From NCBI GenBank assembly GCA_012295275.1, contig CM022679.1, positions 14,463,342 through 14,525,841 of the forward strand: a stretch of 62,500 nucleotides of DNA, in the 5' to 3' direction. Numbering within the stretch: the stretch's first letter is position 1; each line of letters begins with the position of its first letter. This DNA is from Chrysomallon squamiferum (lineage: Eukaryota; Mollusca; Gastropoda; Neomphalida; Peltospiridae). The position numbers and the translations under genes are program-made. This document shows positions 33,729-62,500 of the stretch, piece by piece. The notes beneath the pieces were generated by a model. That model ran no database searches. It was not told where the DNA came from and was given only the letters and a program-made list of their open reading frames with translations.

Positions 33729-33943
33729 TATTAGGTGCAGGTAGGATGATGTAAAATAATGTTTAATATTTCACTGGTTCACCTCTGTCGTGACGCACCT
33801 GAGCTGTGTTTACCACATCTGTCTTACCTGGTTAATGTTAGTCTTATAAGTAACATCGTGTACACACAGTAATGAAAATAAAATCGAAAGATTACCTGGA
33901 CATCAAAGACAGCGATGCCGACAACGACAACAACAGCAGCTGC

Positions 33944-34008
<65 letters not shown>

Positions 34009-34152
34009 TAAAACAAAATTAAAACAAATTGTAATAATAATAATAATGTTATTGTTGTTGGGTTTTTTTGTTGTTATGTTCATTATAATCATAATTTTAT
34101 TGTTGTTGTTGTTGTTGTTGTTGTTGTTATTATTATTATTATTATTATTTTG
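33944..34152. repeat. (AAT)n and (TTG/TTA)n microsatellites
   Basis: Two complementary-looking trinucleotide tracts in intron 12. Confidence 0.9.
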
Positions 34153-34440
34153 TTATCATTTTCATCCTTTAACGAGATCAAATGAAAGAGTCAACTCGAA
34201 ATCAAAACAGTAAGAATTATGTCCCTTGTTTGCCCGCTTAAACAATACACCACAACGTTGATTGTGATACAGTGTTCAAATCACTATTTATTTGTGATAC
34301 CAGATTTATTTAAATTTTGAAAATATTTATGTCTGTTGGTCTGTGTTTCCTTCCATTTGTCTGTCCCTTTCTCTTTCTGTATTTATAACTCCTTATCTGG
34401 AATTTTTCTTTATTTCTTTCATGTATGTTGTCTATCGTCT

Positions 34441-34489
34441 TTCTCTCTCTCTCTGTCCCTCTCTGTCTCTGCCTGCCCCTCTCTCTCTG

Positions 34490-34577
<88 letters not shown>

Positions 34578-34623
34578 CTCTCTCTCTCTCTCTCTCTCTG
34601 TATCTCTCTCTCCTTTCTATATA

Positions 34624-34718
<95 letters not shown>
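34441..34718. repeat. (CT)n-(AT)n compound microsatellite
   Basis: CT runs split by CTGT and TATATC, ending in AT repeats. Confidence 0.94.
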
Positions 34719-34915
34719 CACTCAATCAGTCTATCTAACTGTCTATATATCTGTCTGACTGTCTATATATCTACATCTATCCATTTATCAATAATACTGA
34801 GTTAAAATGATGCCCTATTCTGAGCATTTTCGTATTTATATTTGTATGTGTGTGAATACATACACACACGCGCACACACACACACACACACACGTATTGG
34901 GTTGACTATTTTCAG

Positions 34916-35016
34916 TCGAGCTGAATACACGTTGTACACGTTGTCGTACATGTGGTACAGTGCAACAGCCTTCCTGTGGGTCATCGTGGTCGGTAGGATG
35001 ACAAATGCTTTTACAG
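34916..35016 (+). pseudogene. SLC5 plus copy, exon 13
   Basis: 101 nt, RAEYTLYTLSYMWYSATAFL then WVIVVGRMTNAFT. The final helix gains Arg and Asn where the minus copy has LLIS. Confidence 0.87.
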
Positions 35017-35242
35017 GTAATATTAGTAAATTATTTTAGTTTTAATTTTATATACATTTTTATCTTTGTCTTGTACGTCGTACAAAGATGGATAGACGAA
35101 AGAAAAGAAAACACAAATTAAACGATCGATTAACTGAGAGCGAGACAGATAGACAGACAGTCAAATAGATAGAGAGAAAGATGTATATAGATAGATATAT
35201 AAATGGACAGAGGCAGATAGATACACAGACATTTTTCTACGC

Positions 35243-35527
<285 letters not shown>

Positions 35528-35828
35528 CACTTGATCGACTTACAGCCTGCTGGTGACTCAGATCACACAGTACAGACAACATTTGTCTTCCTTGAAACCA
35601 CTGACTAACAAAGCTGCGGCGTAGGAACAGACGGTCGATGCCGATGTCGTAAATAAAAAATATGACAAAGTACACACTACAATGCATGTACATACACACA
35701 CACACAAAGGTTGAAAGAAAAGTAAGAGACATTCTGATATAAACACCAACAATAAAGCAGTTGAGTAAAACCCTTGAATCTAAAACATAACATTGAACTG
35801 TTACTATTTTGTATTGTATACTTACCAG

Positions 35829-35953
35829 GATTCACCGATCCCAAGAAACTTGATCCAAAGGTTGTTTGTCCCGTGGCCGATGTCATTTTTCCTTTTTATT
35901 TTTTACCTGAAAAAATACGAAAACCTTTGCGATTTGGAATCGTCCACGAAGGG
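35829..35953 (+). pseudogene. SLC5 plus copy, exon 14
   Basis: 125 nt, GFTDPKKLDPKVVCPVADVI onward to RFGIVHEG; GTAAAG donor. Confidence 0.86.
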
Positions 35954-36537
35954 GTAAAGCATTTCTTTAATATTTTGTCTTAAAAAAAACGATAAAATGT
36001 ATTTGTATATATATTTGTTTAATTGTACATCATAAATTTCACGCATTTAACACTGAAATGTATATAATTATACAGGATCTTTTTGATTGTGCTGAATTAC
36101 AATAACATAAGGTTTTTCTTCTGAACTGAATGATCTAGCACGTGTTTTAAACAGTATTTAATTTTTGATTTATATTTTTATTTATTCTCTCGAGAAAAAC
36201 ATATAACTCATTGGTAGGATACTGACACATGCATCATTCATTTAATGTGTATTTGAATAAATATCGAAGTTGTTAACATATGGTGGTGTATTTTATTCTA
36301 ACATGCAAAAATGATTTAAAGATGCTAAGTGAATATATATATATATATATATTAGAGAAGTAATTACATCAGAGTTTCTTATATAATGAAATATAAATTA
36401 CTTTTAAAAGTAACAATTAATGATAATATTTTAAAAGGACAGACTCGTTTAGCAACCAATGTTTAATTAAAATCAATATAAAAGTAAACCAAGCAACAAA
36501 TAAATGAAACAAACTAAATAAAACAAAAATAAATAAA

Positions 36538-36540
36538 AAA

Positions 36541-36621
<81 letters not shown>

Positions 36622-36650
36622 GATAATGATGATTATGATGGAGATGATAA
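36538..36650. repeat. (AAT)n-(GAT)n microsatellite
   Basis: Intron 14 of the plus SLC5 copy, about 60 bases before exon 15. Confidence 0.9.
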
Positions 36651-36710
36651 TAATTAAAAAAATATATAAAATATAAAATAAAAATTAAATAAGTATTTGT
36701 TTCATTTCAG

Positions 36711-37037
36711 AAATACGACAAAGAAAATAATACGAAAGACAGAAAAGTAAATTTAGACAAGCTGTTTAAAAGACTGAGCATAATTGAAACAACTAACGAG
36801 ACAGTCAACAATCCAGTTAGTGTCGACAAAACAAGAGATCCACCAAGCGTTGACATTGCTTCCAATCCACCAATTGCAGACGACACCGTAAATCCAGTTG
36901 ATGAAGACAAAATGAAAGATCCAGCAGATGCAGACAACGTGAGAGATCCAGCAAGGGTAGACAGCATTACAGACCCGACAGCCGAAGAATCCACTGACAA
37001 AATGACAGATCCAGGAAGCACAGATGAGGGAGTGTAG
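36711..37037 (+). pseudogene. SLC5 plus copy, exon 15 with nonapeptide repeat tail
   Basis: 327 nt to TAG at 37035-37037. KYDKENNTKDRKVNLDKLFK leads into about six 9-residue units ending in Asp-Pro or Asn-Pro (for example PSVDIASNP, PIADDTVNP, VDEDKMKDP, ADADNVRDP, ARVDSITDP). The minus copy tail has only 36 residues. The PDZ-like end is absent (ends DEGV). Confidence 0.82.
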
Positions 37038-37467
37038 ATGACGTGACACGTGACACTGGTCTAGATGAAAAATCAGTTTTGTCCACACAGCACGCAGTTT
37101 CTAACGGCGGAGCTTCAGAAAGCTTAGCAACTAGATTATTAAAAAAAAAAAAAAAAAAAAATTAAAAACTTGCGTCTTATAAGCACGTATTTTTTCACTT
37201 TTATAATTAATTAGTTGGTTCAGAAGTTATTTAACAGTTGTAAATACTTTCTGGGTTTGGGAAATGATTTTGCTATTATAATTACATTTTATTTCTTTTC
37301 TGTACGTATTTACTGCTATTATTGCTTACCTAAATCAGTACTGTTTTGTCTGATTATAATTATTTATATCAGTAATTATTAACCTGTTATAATTATTGAA
37401 TTAGCTGTTAAAATAATGTTCTTGTTTCTTGTAATTACGTTTGTAATTATTGACATTCATGTATAAT

Positions 37468-37473
37468 AATAAA
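37468..37473 (+). promoter_or_regulatory. candidate polyadenylation signal, plus SLC5 copy
   Basis: AATAAA about 430 bases after the stop of exon 15; weak evidence in AT-rich sequence. Confidence 0.25.
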
Positions 37474-39810
37474 CAATATGATAAAAATATGAACTGTTAT
37501 TTGTATAAGTTCAAAAATCATTGAAAACTGTTTTCCGTTATCGCATCAGTTTTCGATTCAACATTACACGCCCACAGATACACAAATATTCATTTGAAAT
37601 GAAACCACTAAAAAATGTATTAAATAAAAGTTAATATATACACGAACACACAAACACACACACACACACACACACACACATTACACCTACATCCACACAC
37701 ACACACACAAACGCGCACGCGCATATAAAAATATATGCAAAACATCTATCCATCCATATATACATACATACATAGAAAAATATATACGTACGTACATATA
37801 TATATATATAAATATATAAATGAAAAAAAAAAAAATAAATAAATAAAGCAACAATATGACTGTAACAGGTTGAAATAGTTCCGGCTTTTTGTAAAATGTT
37901 TTACAAAAATAGTGAAGTGAATAAACACCAAGCTGATTAAATTATGGAACGAAAATCAAATTATTTTGATGATAATAAACACTGTCATTACTCTATTAAT
38001 TATTCATTACGTGAAAATACACTGGTAAAATCAAAAACATTATAAAAATTACAGAGAGTTGGACTCCTGCTAAATGTTTTAACTAATTATTAAATGTCTG
38101 CATGTAAGTGAAAAAGTAGTTCTACGTACCGTATTTTATCGCAAAACTGTCTATGTTATTTAATTCACAGCAGTTTTTTTTTTTTTTTTTTTTTTTTTTT
38201 CAAACGCATAAACGGCTCATTTATAAAAACAGTAAAAACGTTGGTGTATATTTACACAGCCCAATAAAAACACTGTGAATTAGCGTTCGAGAAACGGTAA
38301 ATACCGGTTTTAGTAACTGATGGGTAATACCGTTACCGAAGCAGCAATACCGGTTTTCTAAATTTTAACGAGTTATTTTGAGAGATATATTAGTTGTTAA
38401 CATAAGATTATGTTAGTTACTCGGTTGTTGCTAGCGTGCCTTCAGATGCGAGTTCGATGCTCGTCTTTTAATGTTCCACGTTTACCTGTTTGATTGCTGA
38501 CATGTGTGCCATCCTAAGTCATTCGGTGAAAACCGGCATTGAGAATATCTGTCGGTAATTTACCAGTATTGATATAATCGGTAATCTGCCGATACTATTC
38601 TTGGTGTTAGTGGACTGCTCTGACAGACGTGTACAGCTGACAGACAGATGAAAGGATGGTAGGACGCACAGATGAACTCAGTAATGGATTAAAAGAAGAA
38701 ATTAACGTAGAATAAATATCTATCGATGGAAAAAAACGATAAACAAAGAAATAGTAACTGATGTTAAAAAGATAAATAAATGAATAAATATATAAATAAA
38801 CAATAATCAACTAATAAATTAATAAAAAAAAAAGAAAGAAAGAAAGATAGAAAGAAATTAAGAAATTGATCAACTAATAAATAAATAAATAAATAAAGAA
38901 AGAAAGAACAAAGAAATAAATTAACAAATTAATCAACTATTAATTAAATAAATTAGGCATAAATAACTTAATTAAGAAATAAATAAATACATTTAATTAA
39001 TAAACAAATAAGTAAGTAAGTAAGTAAATAAGCAAACAAGTAAGTAAGTAAGTACATAAATAAATAAATAAATAAATAAATAAATATTATTAAATAAATC
39101 AAAGAAATTGCAAAAAGATAGCTGTCGATAAGAAAAGAAATATTTTACAACATAATGAAGTCCTGGTTTTGGTTTTATTTTTAAATTAGTCATATCGTAC
39201 TCCAGAATTTACACGCTGGTATTTTTTTACACATATGTCACTTTCATATGTTACACCGCATAATTTAATAACCACATTAAATCAACTGACGGCAGTTTCT
39301 TTTCGCAATGGCATTGTGGGTAATCTGGTAAAAAGAACAGAAATATTAAAATACTGGCGTCGAATCTACCTAAAACAAAGGTATTTTTTTTTAAATCGTT
39401 TTAATTTTTCTTCACTAAGGTAAGTTTGTTTGTAATATTGGTTAATTTAGTGTTTTGGAGGGGAAATAATGTTTTTTTTTTGTTGTTTTTTAAAATTTAC
39501 TACCAGGTTAAAAATGTATATATTTTTTAAAAGCAGTAATTTTGCGATTTACACATTTTAAACTAACGCCTACCATATTTTGCGTTAGAACATGAATGTG
39601 GTACGTTTTAAATGAAATTTTTAAATGCGATTTGAATCCTGGAATTGTATTTTGTTGATCTAAAATATTTTTGACTTGTTTGATTTTGCTAAATGCACGG
39701 GCTGTACTTTTCTGAAGACTGTTTTCATATACTCACGTGCATCTGAATGCTGTTTGTACCAAACTAAAACTCCAGTGGGGTAAAAACAAGCTGTATATAT
39801 ATATAAATCG

Positions 39811-39868
<58 letters not shown>

Positions 39869-40396
39869 CACCAACATCAACGATAATAATAAAAATAATA
39901 ATAATAATAAGAACAACAACAACAACAACACCAACAACGATGATGATGATGATAATAATAATAATAATAATAACAGTAACGATAAAAGATTAAAAAATAA
40001 TAAATAAATTAAATTAAATGATATGAAATAAATCAAACTAAAATAAAATAAAATGAATAAAAATAAATGCTGTAAAAAGAACTGTTCTGTTCGGACAAAC
40101 ATTAACATACATAAATAAACACAAACATAGCAATACACACATAAACACAAAACATAGCAATACACACATAAGTACAGCGATACACAGACATACACGGTGA
40201 TATGAACACAAAATACAGTGATACACGCATATACAGACACATACAAACAGTGGGTAACATCCAACAGTTATACCTGCCAATAGTCATACAGTCTAAATCA
40301 GCAAAGTTCAAGGTTGGGTGTACCCACTGTTATCACACAGCCCCAGTCGTGAATTAAAGATGTGGTCCAGAAGGGAAGGATTGGGAAAAAACAACA

Positions 40397-40429
<33 letters not shown>

Positions 40430-40904
40430 AAATCCGGAATACTATGTAAAGACTGTATTCATTTTACTGAGGTTATGCTGAGATTTACGATCAGTTTTGT
40501 CATCTGATCTCAGTTAAAATATTTAATAGTATCTAAATAGCGGATTCATGTTATTAAAAATAACACACAAAAACACGTATGTATTCAGGATGACACATGT
40601 TACTCAGAATAATATATAAAAGCATTCAGAATCACTCATGTTACTCACAGCAATATGTAAAAGCACATTTTTATTCAGGATCTCATACATTAGTCAAAAC
40701 AATATATAGAAGTACATAATATGTAGTGAGGATGATATTGATTTCTCAAAATAATGTACAAGATCACAAATTGATTAAATATTTTTGCAATATGTGATCA
40801 AAACATGTTTTCATTACTAACTAACACAGCCCATCAAACTGTTCTGCTCTAAAGCATTTCAATTAAGCATAGGTGTGTATAGTCTAGCATTCTATCTGAC
40901 TGCT

Positions 40905-41472
40905 TCTCTGACTCTATGACTATTAGCTGTATGATTGTTAGCTGTATGACTATTAGGTTATGATTATTATGTGTACGACTTAGATCGTATTACTATTAGG
41001 TCTATGACTATTAGCAATATGACTATTAGCTGTATGACTATTAGCTGTATGGACTGTTAGCTGTATGACTATTAGGTGTATAACTTTTAGATGTGTAACT
41101 ATTAGCTGTACGACTTTTAGATTTATTACTATTAGGTGTATGTATTAGGTGTGTGACTATTAAGTGTGTAGCTATTAGTGTATGACTATTAGATGTATGA
41201 TTATTAGATGTATGACTTTTTTATTATATGACTGTTAGGTGTATGACTGTTAGGTGTATGACTATTAGGTTTATGACTATTAGGTGTATGAATATTAGAT
41301 GCAAGACTATTACGTATATGACTATTAGATGTATGACTATTAGCTGTATTAGTATTAGGTGTACAATTATTAGGTCTATGACTGTTTGGTGTATGACTAT
41401 TTGGTGTATGACTGTTTGGTGTATGACTGTTTGGTGTATGACTGTTTGGTGTATGACTGTTATGTATGTGAC
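40905..41472. repeat. 15-bp minisatellite
   Basis: About 37 diverged units of TGTATGACTATTAGG, becoming more regular (TGTATGACTGTTTGG) toward the 3' end. Confidence 0.88.
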
Positions 41473-41586
41473 CTTTGGTACGTATAACTAATGGGGGAAT
41501 AAACGAACCCCCAGATTTGTTTGCCTCTGTCTCATTTTATATCACCACCCATCTCTTTAAATCTAATTGTATGTTTATCTGCACAG

Positions 41587-41724
41587 AGGCTCCAGACAGT
41601 TGGGTTTTTAACTCTTTCCGAGTAAATTCTTCTTCTGTAGATTTCCTGGATGGCTTACTGGAGCTAATGTTGTGTATTTTATTGTTGCATCGTTTACGCA
41701 TCCACGTTATTTCGGTAAAAGCTG
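41587..41724 (+). other. candidate orphan exon (possible 5' exon of the chitinase-like gene)
   Basis: Bounded by a pyrimidine-rich CTGCACAG and GCTG|GTAAGG, open in one frame (EAPDSWVFNSFRVNSSSVDF onward). No recognised domain. It could be a noncoding 5' exon spliced to the acceptor at 43883, a lone exon, or chance. Confidence 0.25.
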
Positions 41725-41839
41725 GTAAGGATTAACAGCCTACAGGCTGAGGCTGTCCTTTGTTGTCTAATATTGTCTATTTTTGTTTCAATTTGTCCCA
41801 GTTCAACTCTCAACTTGTACCAATATCTATATCTATCTA

Positions 41840-41873
<34 letters not shown>

Positions 41874-42169
41874 CATCTATCTATGTACATTTTCCTTGAT
41901 ATTATTAACAGTATCAGGTTGTATATTCATACACACACAGACACACACACACATACAGACAGAGAGACACAAACACAATCCTCTTACTCTGAATTGATAT
42001 AGCAAAGTGTAAAGTACGTTAACCAATATTTTTCTGTTTTCATACAAACTGAAAACTGATTTTACTCTCATTTACATAGGCGTGTCATTAACATGAGATA
42101 TAAAATCGTGAACATTTCTGTGTAATTCTGTTATGGATATGAATATATAAATATATATATTACAGCAAT

Positions 42170-42206
42170 ACATATATATACATACATGCATACATACATA
42201 CGTATA

Positions 42207-42246
<40 letters not shown>

Positions 42247-42440
42247 CTCATACACACATAAACACAAACGGACATATCCATACACACATTCTGATAACGT
42301 CCATTGTTATTATTATTATTGTTGTAGTATTATTAGTATTAGTAGTAGTAATAGTATTAATTGTGTTAGTGATAGTGATAACTGTAGTAGTAGTCGCTGT
42401 TGTTGTCCTTGTTGTTGCAGACGTATATAGTAGTGTTAGT
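42170..42440. repeat. (CATA)/(CA)n and (ATT/AGT)n microsatellites
   Basis: Compound low-complexity stretch; no exon seen. Confidence 0.85.
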
Positions 42441-43324
42441 TGTTATTGTTAACGTATTTAGATAAAACAATTACTTAAAAATATACATTCAGCTTGTTTG
42501 ACTGCCTCTGTAAGGTTAGTTAACCTTAAGACCAGAAGGCCCAGATCCGCCATATTAATTTTATATAAGTTGACCTGTAATATATAATACTAAAATATAA
42601 GCAATGGAACTACGCAAATTATCGATTTTATACATCACGTGATGGTTGTATAAACGTGGTGGAGCAGTGACTAAGATGGTTAGTAGATATGTTCGTCTCT
42701 TTGTTTAATTTACATATTTATTTGTTTGTTTGTTTGTTTGTTTATTTGCTTGTTTATTTGTTTATTTGTATGTTTGTTTATTTATATATTTATTTCTGTA
42801 ACATTAATTTTTATTATTTAGAGTGTATATTTACATATTTATTTCAAAAAAGAAAAATGATGGACAAATTCATGCATTTATTTAATCTTTCGTCTGTTTA
42901 TCTGTTTGTCTTTTACATAATTTTTTATATACAGGTACGTCTTTCTTTTTTTTTTGCATTTTATTTATTTCGGTTAATTATTTTCACTTTTTATTTTCAT
43001 GCTTTTTAAGCATTTATGATTTAATTGACGCATTAATGAATTAATTCCATGGGTACATAAATTAATTTACTTCACGTACATATATATTTATTTATTTTAC
43101 GCATTATTTACAATAACATTATAATGACAGAATTTCAGTTTTGTTAGAGATAAAAAAAAATTACTGAATATAAATTGAATAACTGCTCACAAACAATGTA
43201 CATTCAAATAAAAATACTAGCAAAAACTATTCAGAACAGATGATGTTTTGAATGACATAACATTTATTCAGTGCATAATTTAATATTAACATTTATTAAA
43301 TAAATTTTATATACTAATACTAGA

Positions 43325-43480
43325 GAAGAAACTCGATCCCACTTTCCTGTGGGTTTCTCTTACCGATTAGCAGGAAGCGATAATTTCTATATACGTTCCC
43401 ACTGGCTGGAAAGCATATACTACAGTTTTTGATCAGACACAGAACATTTCATGTGAAGGAAATTTACCGGTGGGAGAAGT
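43325..43480 (+). mobile_element. interspersed repeat fragment, copy 1
   Basis: GAAACTCGATCCCACTTTCC...CCGATTAGCAGGAAGCGAT, resembling a repeat I remember as widespread in mollusc genomes (a GAAACCCGCT...TTAGCAGCAAG core). Partly repeated at 43550-43690. Confidence 0.4.
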
Positions 43481-43544
43481 GATCTTGCAGTCTGTTAATC
43501 CTCTAGAAAAAAAACACCTGTGACTAAATGAAGGAAAGAAGTAA

Positions 43545-43690
43545 ATGTTTTATTTAACCATATTCTCGGCGTATTTAATTTGCAGTAATTTGGACATACT
43601 GTTAAAAACCACTCAAAGAGACACAGAAAGGAAACTCGCTGCTGTCACTTTCTGGGTTATTCTTTTCTGTTAGCAGCAAGATTTGTTTTA
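43545..43690 (+). mobile_element. interspersed repeat fragment, copy 2
   Basis: Same orientation as copy 1: AAATGTTTTATTTAACCATA...GGAAACTCGCTGCTGTCACT...GTTAGCAGCAAG. It extends further upstream than copy 1. Confidence 0.45.
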
Positions 43691-43889
43691 CAAGCAACTT
43701 TTATTTAACAATTAATTCATTTTATTTTTGTACACATTTTGGTGCTACATTAATACATATTTCTGTTTGGTTGTTTGTTTGTTTTTTGGTGGGGTTTGTT
43801 GGTAGGTTCTTTTTGTTTTGTTTTGTTTTTGCTTTTTTCATTTTCAAAATTTATGTTTGTTTTAAATTCTTGTGTTATTTCAGGTGAAG

Positions 43890-60863
<16,974 letters not shown>

Positions 60864-61233
60864 GTTCTGTACCTCGCTCTTACTCGCTGTTAAAATACAA
60901 AACATTATAAATTTAAGGTTTCTGTAAACTCTTGGGTCGAGAACTGTTCATTAATTTAATACGTAATACATACATGAAATATATACATATACATACGTTT
61001 ATTTATGTGTATGTGTGTGTGTATATACATATATACATACATACACCTATACAGATAGACACACATAAGCATATATATATTTATATACACACAAATACAC
61101 TCACACATACATACATACACACACCTATACACATAGGTATGTGAACATATACACATATACACTATTCACAAATATAAGGCAGATATATATTTTCAGAATA
61201 AAATAATTACAAATGTAAATTCAGTTGTATTTC

Positions 61234-61288
<55 letters not shown>

Positions 61289-62500
61289 GGCAACAAAGAT
61301 AAGAACAACAATAATAATTACAATAGCAACAACATTAACAGTAATAATAATAACTAATGATAATAATAACAATAACAAACAACAACAACAACAACAACAA
61401 TAATAATAATTAAATAGTTGAAATAGATAAAACAGTTTCTAAATATGTGTTTAATTTGTTTTATGTGTTTTGTTTTTAAGTTCTCTAAACTGTCTTGGGC
61501 TTATTTGGTTTTTAGTTTTCGCTTTTAATTTGATTTTATTTATTTAATTTTATATAATATCATATTGTATAAACAAACAAACACAATTTTATAAATGATT
61601 TAGAAATGCTGAATTAACAAATATTCGTATCAATAAATAAATAAATAAATATTTCTATAATAATAAATGAATAAATACCATAAAAGAAAAAATAAATAAT
61701 TACCACTGAAAATAATTAATAAATAAATTTTAAAATAAAATAAATATAACAACAGCAGCTAAAAAATGAACATAACAAAGAAAGAAAGAAATAATATCAC
61801 AAGAAATAAAGTTTAGCAACATATTCATAAATTATATTTTTAAAAACCTTATGTGAACTAAGAAATGTTTTCTTAATTATAATTTAAAATAAATAAATAA
61901 ATAAATAAATAAATAAATCGACAGACAGACAGACAGACATAGACACACAGATAGACAGATAGCTAGCTAGATAAATAAATAAGGAAATAAATAAATCAAT
62001 CAATCAATCAATTAATACAAGGATTGTTCCTGGTTCGGTTGGCACAGTGACATCATAAAAACGATTATTTTAAATGATGTAACTTTTAAGAGGAAATATT
62101 GTTGTTAATAAACAGGAATTGGTTACACAATACAGAAATTACAATTCAGTGACGCACGAACGAAAACCTTTGACGTCAGCAAAATTACAATAACCACTAA
62201 AAATATAACAAAATATACGTATTATTTCCATAAGATGATCTGTTCCGAATGCAAAATTAAGGTTGTTAGGTATAAAAAAAAAAAAAAAAAATAAAAAATT
62301 GAAGAAACTTTGACATATGAACAAGATTATAATTTCATATAACCAGTTAAAACTTACACGTAATCTTTCCATAACACGATCTCCTCCGAACGCAATGTTA
62401 GGGCCATTAGACAGTTAAACTTTACAAACACATTAAAAAAATATTAATAATAAAATAAAACTGCAATATCAAAGTAACACTAACTCATGCTCGAACAGTA
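60864..62500. other. 3' flank of the chitinase-like gene
   Basis: AT-rich with CATA/AT repeats (60970-61140), (AAT)n (61237-61290), AAAT and GACA repeats (61885-61985). A diverged ~55-bp duplicate occurs at ~62217-62270 and ~62358-62412. No gene recognised. Confidence 0.55.
61197..61202 (+). promoter_or_regulatory. candidate polyadenylation signal, chitinase-like gene
   Basis: AATAAA about 335 bases past the stop; weak evidence in this base composition. Confidence 0.25.

Larger units (their letters stand above)
37038..43889. other. intergenic region between the SLC5 copy and the chitinase-like gene
   Basis: AT-rich. Contains CA repeats (37650-37715), TACCGGT-rich sequence (38290-38600), AAAT repeats (38760-39090), AAT/AAC repeats (39815-39975 and 40393-40430), a 15-bp minisatellite, TTTG repeats (42715-42780) and two interspersed-repeat fragments. 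The first chitinase-like exon has an acceptor before its ATG, so a 5' noncoding exon should lie in this interval. Confidence 0.55.

Noticed and set aside
38290-38600. Cluster of TACCGGT motifs as a transposon
   Set aside because: No clear inverted ends or target duplication could be set; left as unexplained intergenic sequence.

Overview
This is an animal nuclear genome window: AT-rich, with GT-AG introns, short exons (50-350 bp, plus one of 784 bp) and very dense microsatellites and minisatellites. The gene families (an SMCT-like SLC5 transporter pair and a secreted two-domain GH18/CBM14 protein) and some repeat fragments that resemble repeats I remember from mollusc genomes suggest a lophotrochozoan, most likely a mollusc. 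That assignment is inference.

Layout. (1) 1050-16214, minus strand: a complete 15-exon SLC5 sodium/monocarboxylate-type transporter of about 635 aa. It is intact except for a 1-bp shortfall in a T run in exon 1. (2) 16215-21530: the head-to-head interval between the two transporter copies. It is mostly (GA)n, (CTAT)n and degenerate ~35-bp repeats, but the minus strand also carries phase-compatible, cysteine-rich exons that may form a separate small gene (17466-22618). (3) 21531-37037, plus strand: a second, inverted SLC5 copy with the same exon order. It has multiple lesions (exon 4 eroded, exon 7 acceptor lost plus a 2-bp deletion, exon 11 2-bp insertion, 15-bp deletion in exon 1) and is called a pseudogene, although its last exon is open and carries a nonapeptide repeat. 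Its introns hold a tRNA-derived SINE, a 2.3-kb element with long terminal inverted repeats and a decayed ORF, and a pogo/Tigger-like non-autonomous element. (4) 37038-43889: intergenic, repeat-rich. (5) 43890-60863, plus strand: a 16-exon chitinase-like gene: signal peptide, GH18 domain, Thr/Ala mucin-like linker, second GH18 domain, CBM14 chitin-binding domain. Both GH18 domains have lost the catalytic Asp/Glu, so the product is expected to bind chitin or glycans without hydrolysing them. A 1-bp excess in an A run breaks exon 2. (6) 60864-62500: intergenic, low complexity.

The SLC5 pair and the chitinase-like gene show no sign of working together; they are simply neighbours. The best leads are the exon-confined patches of near-identity between the two SLC5 copies, the cryptic cysteine-rich gene, the doubly inactive GH18 protein, and the many tandem arrays that start or stop within a few bases of splice sites. 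All exon boundaries were placed by eye from paralogue comparison and GT/AG signals; no alignment or search was run.
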